Part shown: in pieces, positions 35,051 to 43,365 of the stretch | Position numbering within the stretch: the first letter of the stretch is position 1 | How the letters are laid out: each line of letters begins with the position of its first letter | Origin: Oscillospiraceae bacterium | GTDB taxonomy: Bacteria; Bacillota; Clostridia; Oscillospirales; Ruminococcaceae | DNA length: 64,000 nt | Direction: 5' to 3' | Assembly (NCBI GenBank): GCA_022800935.1 | Contig: JAAWRH010000004.1 | Coordinates: 62,001 to 126,000 of the forward strand | Notes under the pieces: model-generated | Databases searched by the model: none | Told to the model about the DNA's origin: nothing | What the model saw: the letters and a program-made list of their open reading frames with translations, nothing else | Translations under genes and position numbers: made by a program

Positions 35051-36289
35051 ATGCGGGTTAACTTCTTGGCCAGGTTCGTCCTGTTTGTTCTGTTTGCCAG
35101 CGTGGCAGGGATTGTAGGCTATCAGGTTTACCTGAAGGCTTCCTCCCCCTACCAGACCATCGACGCCCAGAAGACAACGGTGCGGGACAGCTACTCCGCC
35201 ACAGCCCTGGTGCTGCGGGATGAAACGGTGATCCCCATGGTCAACCGGGGGACAGTGAGCTATCTCTTTGACGATGTGGCAAAGGTGACCCAGGGCATGG
35301 CGGTGGCAGAAATCTACGACAGCTACGATCAGGTGGTACTCAAGCACCGCATCGGGCTGCTGGAGGAGGAGCTTAGGATGGTGGAGGAGGCGGACGACCC
35401 CGGCGTCACCGAGGTGACAAGCCTGGAGGCCATCAACCGCCTGGTGCTGGGTCAACTGAAAAACCTGGGCGGCGCTGTCTCCAACGGGGTGGTATCCGGC
35501 GTCAGCGAAATCAAGAACGAGCTGACCAAGCAGCTGAGCAAAAAGCAGATCATCACCGGATTGGAGGAGAACTTTGACCAGCGCAGGCTGGAGCTGGAGA
35601 CAGAGAAGGCGGAGCTGGAGGGACAGTTCCGGCTGGCAACCCCCCAGGTCATCACCTCCCCGGAGTCGGGCTACTTTATCGGCTACTCCGACGGCTATGA
35701 AAGCTCCCTGACCACCGAATACGCTGGGAATATCACACTGGATATCTTCGATATGTTTATAGAGGGGCAGAACCAGGGGGTGGCCGACCCTGCCCGGATT
35801 GTGGGCAAGGTGATCTCCAGCTACAACTGGTACATCGCCTATCCCATCCCCAACGACCTGCTCTCCGAGTTCCAGGTGGGGAGGGAATATGACCTGAACT
35901 TTCTGAGCATCGGGGTAAACGACGTTCAGGCCAGTGTTGACAGCATTATCACCGGCCAGGAGGAGAACCGCAGCCTGGTGATTTTCAAAAGCGGCCTGAT
36001 GTCCTCTGAGCTGGCGTCGGTGCGGTTTCCGGAGATTGAGCTGGTGTTCCGCTCCTACGACGGGCTGCAAATTCCGGTGGAGGCCCTTCACTATTCCAAT
36101 GATGAGGGATATACCGGCGTCTATGTGATGGAGGCCAACACCATCCGGTTCAAACGGATTTCTTCTGTGTTCCAGGGTGAAAAATTTGTAGTGTCGGAGA
36201 TAGACCAGGCAGACGCTTCGCGGGTACAGCTCTTTGATAAAATCATCCTCTCCGGCAAGGACCTTTACGACGGCAAGACTCTGGAATAA
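35051..36289 (+). CDS. HlyD-like membrane-anchored adaptor protein
   Basis: A 412-aa protein with one N-terminal membrane segment (FVLFVLFASVAGIVGYQVYL, about 9-28). A barrel-sandwich-like region follows (VRDSYSATALVLRDETVI, then GTVSYLFDDVAKVTQGMAVAEI), then a coiled coil (about 105-205), then ITSPESGYFIGYSDGYE and a C-terminal beta-rich part. This is the HlyD/membrane-fusion layout. No ABC transporter is adjacent; sepF follows. The position suggests an envelope or division role. No function is proven. Confidence 0.75.
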   Translation: MRVNFLARFVLFVLFASVAGIVGYQVYLKASSPYQTIDAQKTTVRDSYSATALVLRDETVIPMVNRGTVSYLFDDVAKVTQGMAVAEIYDSYDQVVLKHRIGLLEEELRMVEEADDPGVTEVTSLEAINRLVLGQLKNLGGAVSNGVVSGVSEIKNELTKQLSKKQIITGLEENFDQRRLELETEKAELEGQFRLATPQVITSPESGYFIGYSDGYESSLTTEYAGNITLDIFDMFIEGQNQGVADPARIVGKVISSYNWYIAYPIPNDLLSEFQVGREYDLNFLSIGVNDVQASVDSIITGQEENRSLVIFKSGLMSSELASVRFPEIELVFRSYDGLQIPVEALHYSNDEGYTGVYVMEANTIRFKRISSVFQGEKFVVSEIDQADASRVQLFDKIILSGKDLYDGKTLE

Positions 36290-36361
36290 GGAGAAGCTGT
36301 TGGAAAAGGCCTGAATTCTGCCAGAAATCAGAGGAAAAACCCAAAAAACGACTGGATTGTA

Positions 36362-36390
36362 TTGACATCAGGGAGAAAAATGAAGATAAT
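36362..36390 (+). promoter_or_regulatory. Promoter of the sepF-ylmH unit
   Basis: TTGACA (36362-36367) and GATAAT (36385-36390), spacer 17. A second TATAAT at 36394-36399 lacks a suitable -35 box. The leader is about 80 bases. Confidence 0.7.
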
Positions 36391-36476
36391 AGATATAATG
36401 ATTAAGCCGCCGCGTCCTTTTCCGCCGCTGCACCGGGGGAGGGAAGAGAACGGACGCCTGCGGACAGGAGGCATTT

Positions 36477-36932
36477 ATGGCTGGAATAATAGATAAGTTC
36501 AAAGACCTAATGGGGATACCGCCGGAGGATGAGGAACAGGAAGAAATGGACGGAGAAGAGGAGCTGGACACGGACGACGAGCCGCTGGACACGGATTTTT
36601 ACTCCGATTCTGACATTTCCTCCAAACACAATAAAGTTGTAAAGGTCCACGCCACCACACAGCTCCAAGTGGTCATTGTGAAGCCGGAAAAATTTGAGGA
36701 CGCAAGCTCCATTGCGGACCGCCTCAATGACAAGCACACGGTGGTCCTGAATCTGGAATCCTGCAGCAAGGACGTTTCCCGCCGGCTGATTGACTTTTTA
36801 AGCGGCGTGGCTTACGCCAACCGGGGGCAGATCAAAAAGGTTGCCAACAGCACCTTTATCATCACCCCTTACCATGTGGATATTATGGGAGATTTGATGG
36901 ACGAGCTGGAGAACAGCGGGATATACTTCTGA
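36477..36932 (+). CDS. sepF: Cell division protein SepF
   Basis: FtsZ-membrane anchor. The 151-aa product has an N-terminal amphipathic segment (MAGIIDKFKDLMGI), an acidic linker (EDEEQEEMDGEEELD) and the core domain with LQVVIVKPEKFEDASSIADRL, VVLNLESCSKDVSRRLIDFL and GQIKKVANSTFIITP. AGGAGG precedes the ATG. The stop overlaps the ylmH start by one base (TGATG). Confidence 0.95.
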   Translation: MAGIIDKFKDLMGIPPEDEEQEEMDGEEELDTDDEPLDTDFYSDSDISSKHNKVVKVHATTQLQVVIVKPEKFEDASSIADRLNDKHTVVLNLESCSKDVSRRLIDFLSGVAYANRGQIKKVANSTFIITPYHVDIMGDLMDELENSGIYF

Positions 36933-37717
36933 TGAGCGGAAGAATTATTTCGGAGCTCACCCAGGAGGACCGTTTTTTCCTTGCCCGTGTGGAGGAGGCG
37001 TTCTCCGGGGCGGAGGAAAAGTGTGTGAGCAAATTCACCGCGTTCCTGGATGGAAGACAGCAGCTATTGGTCCAACAGGCGGCCAAAAGGTCCGGTTATA
37101 ACAATTATCTCCTCTGCGGCGGACTGCCGGAGGGAGAAGGCGAAAATGAGCGGCGTATGCTGGGGTGCTTTCCCTATTACGAGGAACCGTCTCCCCAGGC
37201 CTTCCCCATCCTTCCGCTGACCTTTCTCTACCGGGCGGAGGACAAGCTGACCCATCGGGACTTTCTGGGCTCCTTTATGGCCCTGGATTTAAAGCGGGAG
37301 ACCGTGGGGGATATTCTGGTGGAAGAGGGGCGCTGCGTTTCCTTTTTTCAACCCCAGGCCGCCCAGGTGGTTCTGGGGGAGATAACCAAAATAGGCCGGG
37401 TGGGGGTAAAGGTCCAAAAAGGATTCGACGGGCCCGCCCCGGCGTTGTACCGTACAAGGGCGGAGGAGGGAGTCGTCAGCTCCCTGCGGCTGGATTGTCT
37501 GGTTGCGCTGGCCTGCAAGGTAAGCCGGGAAAAGGCCCAGCAGCTTGTGCGCGCCGGACTTGTCACCCTGTGCTGGCAGATATGCACCGATACCAGCGTC
37601 CCAGCTCAGGCTGGGGATGTTTTTTCGGTGCGCGGATTTGGAAAATTCCGGCTGGAGCAGGTGGGAAACGTCACCAAAAAGGGACGGTTCCACCTGACCT
37701 ACAGCCAGTATGTATAG
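36932..37717 (+). CDS. ylmH: YlmH family S4-domain RNA-binding protein
   Basis: A 261-aa RNA-binding protein. The N-terminal half has RQQLLVQQAAKRSGYNNYLL and FLGSFMALDLKRETVGDILV; the C-terminal S4 domain begins near SLRLDCLVALACKVSREKAQ. It ends FGKFRLEQVGNVTKKGRFHL. In Firmicutes YlmH sits in the division cluster with sepF and divIVA; a role in rescue of stalled ribosomes has been proposed. It is translationally coupled to sepF. Confidence 0.9.
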   Translation: MSGRIISELTQEDRFFLARVEEAFSGAEEKCVSKFTAFLDGRQQLLVQQAAKRSGYNNYLLCGGLPEGEGENERRMLGCFPYYEEPSPQAFPILPLTFLYRAEDKLTHRDFLGSFMALDLKRETVGDILVEEGRCVSFFQPQAAQVVLGEITKIGRVGVKVQKGFDGPAPALYRTRAEEGVVSSLRLDCLVALACKVSREKAQQLVRAGLVTLCWQICTDTSVPAQAGDVFSVRGFGKFRLEQVGNVTKKGRFHLTYSQYV

Positions 37718-37783
37718 ATGAGCCTCAGAGCGTCCTGCGGGGCGACGGGCGGCGGGTATCGAAAGGAAAGGATGGGCTGAAAA

Positions 37784-38656
37784 ATGGTCACGTCACAGGA
37801 AATTATGGAAAAGCATTTCAATAAAGGCAAAATGTTTGGATATCGGGTGGATGAGGTGGATTCCTTCCTGGACTCGGTGGCCAGGAGCATTCAGGAGCTG
37901 GAATCCCGAAATCACAGCCTGGAGATACAGATACAGGAGCTCAACGGGAAGATGCAGCACTACCAGGAGGACGAGGAGAGCCTGCGCTCCGCCCTGGTGG
38001 GGGCCCAGAAGCTGGGGGACAGCATGGTCCGGGAGGCGCGGCAGAAGGCGGACGATATCCTCCAGGACGCCAACGAGCAGGCGGAGCAGATTCTCTACGC
38101 CGCCCGCCGCCGGGAGGAGAACCAGCGGGCCGGGCTGGAGCAGATTAAGCAGGAGGTCAGCGACTTTAAAAGCCGCCTGATTGAGATATACCGCCAGCAC
38201 ATTGAGCTGATTCGGGAGCTCCCCACAGTGGAAGAGGAGGAAGAGGTCCCGGAACAGCAGGAGCAGGAGCAGGAGGCACAGCAGGTACAGCAGACCGGAG
38301 AGGAAGCCCCTCTCCAGATGCCGGAGCCTGAGGAGGGTATAGCTGCGGCCGCCGAAAACGAGCCAGCGGCGCTGAACCAGTCCACCCCGGAGGGCGGAAA
38401 GGGGGGACAGGGGGGACAGGCAAACCTTTCCCCAGCGGGTTTCCAGATATCCTTTGACCGGTTTGAGGACGACTTCAAGCCGGAGCAGAAGGAATCGGTT
38501 TCCGACGCCGCCCAGAGGATATCCTCCTCCTCACGCTACGAAAAACCCTCCTCCGACCCATACGCGGGCATGAAGAAGGATAGCTCCAAGTTCGGCCCTC
38601 TGAAGTTCGGGGCAGGCTACGAAGTCACCCGCGACGAACACAAAAAGAAACGATAG
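37784..38656 (+). CDS. divIVA: DivIVA domain protein
   Basis: Coiled-coil pole/septum organiser, 290 aa. The N-terminal lipid-binding part holds the conserved FGYRVDEVDSFLD (about 18-30). A coiled coil follows to about 150. The C-terminal half is low-complexity and acidic (EEEEEVPEQQEQEQEAQQVQ), then Ser/Lys-rich to the end. Bacillus DivIVA is much shorter; a long disordered tail is common in Clostridia but the acidic run is pronounced here. It follows ylmH by 66 bases. Confidence 0.93.
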   Translation: MVTSQEIMEKHFNKGKMFGYRVDEVDSFLDSVARSIQELESRNHSLEIQIQELNGKMQHYQEDEESLRSALVGAQKLGDSMVREARQKADDILQDANEQAEQILYAARRREENQRAGLEQIKQEVSDFKSRLIEIYRQHIELIRELPTVEEEEEVPEQQEQEQEAQQVQQTGEEAPLQMPEPEEGIAAAAENEPAALNQSTPEGGKGGQGGQANLSPAGFQISFDRFEDDFKPEQKESVSDAAQRISSSSRYEKPSSDPYAGMKKDSSKFGPLKFGAGYEVTRDEHKKKR

Positions 38657-38665
38657 GAAGGGCGG

Positions 38666-39226
38666 ATGCCTTTCCGTTTGGAGGTTAAACACGGCATGGT
38701 CACAACTCTTGCTGTCGGTATGATCGTTCTGCTGGTTGCCGCCGACCAGCTCATCAAGGTTTGGGCCGTCAATTCCCTGGCGGGCATTGACGCCATTCCG
38801 CTGATTCCCGGCGTTCTTCAGTTCTCCTATGTGGAAAACTACGGCGGCGCCTTTGGGATTTTCCAGGGCAAGGCCGCGATTCTGGCGGCTGTCACCGGCT
38901 TTTTTCTGGCAGTGCTGCTGGGGGCTGTCATCTGGTTCGGACGGCAAAAAAAGTACTTTTTGATGTGGACCCTGGCCATGGTGGTGGGTGGCGGCATTGG
39001 AAACCTGATTGACCGGGTGATGCGGGGGTTTGTGGTGGATTACATTGATTTCTGCCTGATCAACTACCCTGTCTTCAACTTCGCCGACTGCTTTGTGGTA
39101 ATCGGGACCATTTCGCTGATGCTTTTCGTCTTTCTCTCCGAGCGGAAGGAAGAGAGGAAAAAGAAGGCAGAGACATCTTCCGGGGAGCAAGCCGGAGAAC
39201 AGGAGAACAGTTCCTCTGAATCATAA
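38666..39226 (+). CDS. lspA: Lipoprotein signal peptidase II
   Basis: Membrane aspartyl protease that cleaves prolipoproteins. The 186-aa product has four hydrophobic segments, FSYVENYGGAFGIFQG, GNLIDRVMRGFVVDYIDF (first catalytic Asp) and VFNFADCFVVIG (second). A charged C-terminal tail of about 35 residues (SERKEERKKK then SSGEQAGEQENSSSES) is longer than usual. The ATG at 38666 is used; MVTTLAVG at 38696 is another possible start. Confidence 0.95.
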   Translation: MPFRLEVKHGMVTTLAVGMIVLLVAADQLIKVWAVNSLAGIDAIPLIPGVLQFSYVENYGGAFGIFQGKAAILAAVTGFFLAVLLGAVIWFGRQKKYFLMWTLAMVVGGGIGNLIDRVMRGFVVDYIDFCLINYPVFNFADCFVVIGTISLMLFVFLSERKEERKKKAETSSGEQAGEQENSSSES

Positions 39227-39313
39227 GCGCTGCCGGTGAGCTTTTAAAAAAGCTTCCTAAATCGGATTCTTTCAGAGATAGATGTTCTTTAAGGAGGGCA
39301 TAGGGGGGATTTC

Positions 39314-40240
39314 ATGGAAATAGTTTCCTGCCGGGTAGAGGAAGGGGAGGACGGCGCGAGGATTGACCGCTATCTGATGGAGCGGATAGATTCCTTTGCC
39401 AGCCGTTCCGCCGTTCAAAAGCTGTGTGAAAACGGAAACGTCACCATCGCTGGAAATACGGTATCCAAAAATTACAAGGTCCGCTCCGGCGAGGAGATCG
39501 CCGTTCTGCTGCCCGACCCGGTGGAGCTAGACGTTGCGCCGGAGGACATTCCCCTGGACGTGGTGTATGAGGACCATCATCTCCTGGTGGTGAACAAGCC
39601 CAAGGGGATGGTGGTCCACCCTGCGCCGGGACATTATTCCGGCACCCTGGTCAACGCCCTGCTGTTTCACTGCCGGGAGGAGCTTTCCGGCATCAACGGG
39701 GTGATACGCCCCGGAATTGTCCATCGCATCGACAAGGACACCAGCGGCCTGCTGATTGTGGCAAAAACCGACGCCGCCCACCTGGGGCTGGCGGAACAGA
39801 TTAAGGTCCACTCCTTCCAGCGGCAGTATGAGGCCGTCGCCTACGGCGGCTTTTCCCAGGACAGCGGGACCATAGACGCGCCCATCGGGCGGCACAGGAC
39901 TGACCGAAAGAAGATGTGCGTGGTCACCGGTCCCGGCCAAAGGGCGCGGGAGGCGGTCACTCATTATCAGGTGTTGGAACGGATGGGACCCTTTACCCAC
40001 CTCCGGCTGGAGCTGGAGACAGGGAGGACCCATCAGATACGGGTACACCTGGCCTCCATCGGGCATCCGGTGGCGGGGGATGAGGTCTACGGCCCCAAGC
40101 CGCCCATCCAGGAGCTTCATGGGCAGTGCCTCCACGCTAGGTTTATCGGTTTTCGTCATCCCATTAGGGGGGAGTGTTTGGAGTTTGACAGTCCGTTGCC
40201 GGAATATTTTCAAAAATTTCTAAAAAAGTGTCGTAATTGA
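39314..40240 (+). CDS. rluD: 23S rRNA pseudouridine synthase, RluD family
   Basis: RluA/RluD-type pseudouridine synthase, 308 aa. An N-terminal S4 domain (about 14-75) includes RIDRYLMERIDSFASRSAVQ. The catalytic aspartate lies in HRIDKDTSGLLIVAKT (about 136-151). LVVNKPKGMVVHPAPGH and ELETGRTHQIRVHLASIGHP are further hallmarks. It follows lspA, the usual pairing in Firmicutes. The next gene's extended -10 promoter overlaps just past its stop. Confidence 0.94.
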   Translation: MEIVSCRVEEGEDGARIDRYLMERIDSFASRSAVQKLCENGNVTIAGNTVSKNYKVRSGEEIAVLLPDPVELDVAPEDIPLDVVYEDHHLLVVNKPKGMVVHPAPGHYSGTLVNALLFHCREELSGINGVIRPGIVHRIDKDTSGLLIVAKTDAAHLGLAEQIKVHSFQRQYEAVAYGGFSQDSGTIDAPIGRHRTDRKKMCVVTGPGQRAREAVTHYQVLERMGPFTHLRLELETGRTHQIRVHLASIGHPVAGDEVYGPKPPIQELHGQCLHARFIGFRHPIRGECLEFDSPLPEYFQKFLKKCRN

Positions 40241-40250
40241 CATTATTTTA

Positions 40251-40259
40251 TGGTATAAT
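40251..40259 (+). promoter_or_regulatory. Extended -10 promoter for the transketolase pair
   Basis: TGG-TATAAT at 40251-40259, about 120 bases before the ATG. TTGACA at 40237 is only 11 bases from it and cannot be its -35 box. Confidence 0.55.
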
Positions 40260-40381
40260 AGCTAACAGCATAACAAATAAACTGCTGAGGCATTCCTGCG
40301 GAAGCGGTTTATTCCATTTGCAGGTTGAATCCAGTCTTTTCCCAATCAAAAGGGCAAGGACAAAAAACAGGAGGTTGTAAC

Positions 40382-41224
40382 ATGAATCCAGATGTTGTGA
40401 AACAGCTCAGCATCCACGCCTATCAGATTCGCAAGGGCGCTGTCACCGCTGTGTACAGCGCGAAATCGGGGCATCCGGGCGGTTCCTTGTCCGTGTCGGA
40501 TATCCTTACCTATCTCTACTTCCACGAAATGAATATCGATCCGCAGAACCCCCAGATGGAGGACAGGGACCGCTTTGTCCTCTCCAAGGGCCACTGCGCG
40601 CCCGCCCTTTACGCCACCCTGGCGGAGCGGGGATATTTTTCCAAGGACGAGCTCACTGGGCTGCGCCATTACGGGCGGCTGCTCCAGGGGCATCCTGATA
40701 TGAAGACCATTCCCGGTGTGGATATGTCCACCGGTTCCCTGGGCCAGGGGGTTTCCACCGCCTGCGGTATCGCCCTTTCCGCCAAGCTGCGGAATAAGGA
40801 CTACCGGGTTTATTCCGTCCTGGGCGACGGGGAAATTGAGGAGGGCCAGGTCTGGGAGGCGGCGATGTTCGCATCCCACTACAAACTGGACAACCTCTGT
40901 ATCTTTGTGGACAACAACGGTCTGCAGATAGACGGTCCCATCTCCACCGTATGCTCTCCTGAACCCATTCCGGATAAATTTAAGGCATTTGGGTTCCATG
41001 TCATTGAGATAAATGCCCACGATTATAACGAGATTGAAGCGGCGGTTGAGGAAGCGAAAAAGACCAAGGGCCAGCCCACCGCCATCATTGCCCACAGTGT
41101 AAAGGGGAAGGGCGTCTCCTTTATGGAGAACAGTCCCGCCTGGCACGGCGCGGCCCCCAACGGGGAGCAGTACGAGCAGGCAATGAAGGACCTTGACGCC
41201 CATTTAGCAGAATTGGAGGGATAA
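40382..41224 (+). CDS. Transketolase, N-terminal subunit
   Basis: The ThDP-binding half of a split transketolase, 280 aa. Seen: GHPGGSLSVSDILTYLY, FVLSKGHCAPALYATL, STGSLGQGVSTACGIALS and GDGEIEEGQVWEAAMFASHYKLDNLCIFVDNN (the GDG...N motif, about 146-177; written here as family pattern). It acts in the non-oxidative pentose phosphate pathway with the next gene. The ATG at 40382 follows ACAGGAGG. Confidence 0.93.
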   Translation: MNPDVVKQLSIHAYQIRKGAVTAVYSAKSGHPGGSLSVSDILTYLYFHEMNIDPQNPQMEDRDRFVLSKGHCAPALYATLAERGYFSKDELTGLRHYGRLLQGHPDMKTIPGVDMSTGSLGQGVSTACGIALSAKLRNKDYRVYSVLGDGEIEEGQVWEAAMFASHYKLDNLCIFVDNNGLQIDGPISTVCSPEPIPDKFKAFGFHVIEINAHDYNEIEAAVEEAKKTKGQPTAIIAHSVKGKGVSFMENSPAWHGAAPNGEQYEQAMKDLDAHLAELEG

Positions 41225-41227
41225 CGA

Positions 41228-42184
41228 ATGGCAGACGTGATCAAAAAGGCGACCCGCGAAAGCTACGGCGAGGCACTGGCGGAGCTGGGCGCGGAATATC
41301 CTAATCTGGTAGTGCTGGACGCCGACCTTTCCAAGTCTACCAAAACCGACGTTTTCAAGAAAAAGTTCCCGGAGCGGTTCATCAACTGCGGCATCGCAGA
41401 GGCCAACATGATGTCCATTGCCGCGGGCCTGGCTTCCACCGGGATGATTCCCTTTGCCAGCTCCTTCGCCATGTTCGCCGCCGGGCGGGCCTTTGAGCAG
41501 GTGCGCAACTCCATCGGATATCCTCACATGAACGTGAAGATTGGCGCGACCCACGCCGGCATCTCTGTCGGTGAGGACGGCGCGACCCATCAGTGCTGCG
41601 AAGACCTGGCCCTGATGCGGGCCATCCCCGGCATGGTGATTTTAAACCCCGCTGACCATGTGGAGGCAAAGGCAGCTGTAAAGGCAGCCGTGGAATACAA
41701 CGGACCGGTTTATCTGCGCTTCGGCAGGCTGGCGGTGCCGGTGTTCAACGACCCGGAAACCTACAAGTTTGAGATTGGCAAGGGCGTCACCCTCAGAGAG
41801 GGGAACGACATCTCCATTATCGCCACAGGTCTGATGGTCTGGGAGGCAATCAAGGCCGCCGACGCTCTCAAGGAGCAGGGGATCAACGCCAGAGTGATCA
41901 ACATCCACACCATCAAGCCCTTTGACAAGGAGCTGGTGGTCAAGGCCGCCAGGGAGACCGGCGCTGTTGTCACCGTTGAGGAACACAGCGTCATCGGCGG
42001 ACTGGGTGAGGCAGTTTCCTCTGCCATCTGTGAAGAGGGCGTTGCCTGCGGCGTGGTCAAGATCGGTGTACAGGACCGCTTCGGCGTGTCCGGGCCCGCG
42101 CTGGAGGTGCTCAAGGCTTTCGGATTGGATTCGGAAAATATTGTTGCCACAGTTAAAGAAACAGTCAAGAAATTTAAGGCATAA
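41228..42184 (+). CDS. Transketolase, C-terminal subunit
   Basis: The pyrimidine-binding and C-terminal half of the split enzyme, 318 aa. Seen: LVVLDADLSKSTKT, NCGIAEANMMSIAAGLA (catalytic Glu), ATHAGISVGEDGATHQ, DLALMRAIPGM and a C-terminal domain with ATGLMVWEAIKA. It starts 3 bases after its partner, so the two are made together. Confidence 0.93.
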   Translation: MADVIKKATRESYGEALAELGAEYPNLVVLDADLSKSTKTDVFKKKFPERFINCGIAEANMMSIAAGLASTGMIPFASSFAMFAAGRAFEQVRNSIGYPHMNVKIGATHAGISVGEDGATHQCCEDLALMRAIPGMVILNPADHVEAKAAVKAAVEYNGPVYLRFGRLAVPVFNDPETYKFEIGKGVTLREGNDISIIATGLMVWEAIKAADALKEQGINARVINIHTIKPFDKELVVKAARETGAVVTVEEHSVIGGLGEAVSSAICEEGVACGVVKIGVQDRFGVSGPALEVLKAFGLDSENIVATVKETVKKFKA

Positions 42185-42210
42185 ATATTATTTTGATTCT
42201 GTAAACATTG

Positions 42211-42246
42211 GTATACAGTGTATGGTTGGGGCTGTACACTGTGTAC
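42211..42246. repeat. Inverted repeat downstream of transketolase
   Basis: GTATACAGTGTA (42211-42222) and TACACTGTGTAC (42235-42246) are nearly perfect complements, loop 12. There is no T-run; it may be an operator or mRNA end hairpin. Confidence 0.6.
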
Positions 42247-42281
42247 CTGATTTATAGGCGGATGAAAATGAGGAATTTTAG

Positions 42282-42692
42282 ATGTTTTATGAGAAATCCT
42301 GCGGAGCGATAGTTTATACCTGGATCAAAGGAAAACCGCAATATGTGATTGTCAAGTCTCTGGAAGGAATTTACGGCTTTCCAAAGGGCCATATGGAGAA
42401 AAACGAAACAGAAGCAGAAACAGCTCTCCGCGAAATATATGAGGAGGTAGGGCTGCGCCCCGCTTTGATTGATGGATTCCGGGTGACGGACGAATATCCC
42501 ATACCGGGTAAGCCGAATGTAACAAAGCAGGTTGTATTCTTTTTAGCCGAATACGATAACCAGGAGATTCACTATCAAAAGGAAGAGCTTTTGGGCGCGG
42601 AGCTGATGGAATTTGATAAAGCGATGAACTCCTTTCAGTTTGAAAGCTCCAAAAAAATTTTGAGTGAAGCAAACGACTTTCTAAACAAATAA
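42282..42692 (+). CDS. Nudix hydrolase, Ap4A-hydrolase-like
   Basis: A 136-aa Nudix enzyme starting MFYEKSCGAIVYTWIKGKPQ. The Nudix box is GHMEKNETEAETALREIYEE followed by VGL (about 36-58), with GFPKGH before it, typical of bis(5'-nucleosyl)-tetraphosphatases. Likely substrate Ap4A or a related dinucleotide. It stands alone; no partner is evident. Confidence 0.85.
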   Translation: MFYEKSCGAIVYTWIKGKPQYVIVKSLEGIYGFPKGHMEKNETEAETALREIYEEVGLRPALIDGFRVTDEYPIPGKPNVTKQVVFFLAEYDNQEIHYQKEELLGAELMEFDKAMNSFQFESSKKILSEANDFLNK

Positions 42693-42974
42693 TCCTTCCG
42701 ATACTTTTTCTTGAAAGTTAAAGGGGTTAACCGCACAAATCCCTTGTGCTGCAAATGGCTTCCGGGGTTTTGGTGACGATTGGTACACAAAAAGTACACA
42801 AGTGCCTTGATTGATTTGTTTGTGCTGTGGTGCTATTCTTTGTATCCAACTCAATAAATGGTAATTTTGTAAGGGTGATCGTTATGTATTATTCTTAAGT
42901 ATACATTGTAAATGGCAGATAAAAATTTTATAATTAAATATATAAACTGGAATTTGATAAAGGAGCGTGATTGT

Positions 42975-43196
42975 ATGAAAAAGCTGATTTTTGGTTGTGC
43001 CTTAATGCTATGTGGAATTATCGGCGGAACTGGTTGGCTGATCGCAAGCGCATCTATCATTCAGGGAGGAGCGTGGTCAACAGTTTTAGATGTATTTGAT
43101 TTTGGTGGCATTGAATGTTATATTATTCTTTTTTTCTATGCTCTCGCCGTTATAGGAATAGTTGTCGCAGCCAAAGCATTGAAGGAAGATAAGTAA
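42975..43196 (+). CDS. Small membrane protein, unknown
   Basis: A 73-aa protein with two hydrophobic segments, LIFGCALMLCGIIGGTGWLI (about 4-23) and IILFFYALAVIGIVVAAKAL (about 50-69), and a short charged end. AAAGGAG lies before the ATG at 42975. The frame is open upstream to 42912, with no ribosome-binding site there. No family recognised. It sits in an AT-rich stretch (42693-43320) unlike its neighbours, so it may be acquired. Confidence 0.6.
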   Translation: MKKLIFGCALMLCGIIGGTGWLIASASIIQGGAWSTVLDVFDFGGIECYIILFFYALAVIGIVVAAKALKEDK

Positions 43197-43321
43197 TTTC
43201 AGGTTTATAGAACTGTTAAGTTGTCGAAGATTATGTAATCTGTGTAGAAATATACTTCCTATTTCAAAATTTATACAGCAGGAACACTTTTTCGAAAAGG
43301 GAGTTAATTATCCTGTGAGGA

Positions 43322-43365
43322 CAGCCATACAGCACGATGATTGCTGTATGGCTGCTTTCTTTTTT
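43322..43365 (+). terminator. Hairpin terminator
   Basis: CAGCCATACAGC (43322-43333) pairs with GCTGTATGGCTG (43343-43354), followed by CTTTCTTTTTT on the plus strand. It lies between the small membrane protein gene and the convergent ylbJ gene. Confidence 0.75.

Noticed and set aside
40237-40242. TTGACA as the -35 box of the transketolase promoter
   Set aside because: Only 11 bases separate it from TATAAT, too short for a sigma-A promoter.
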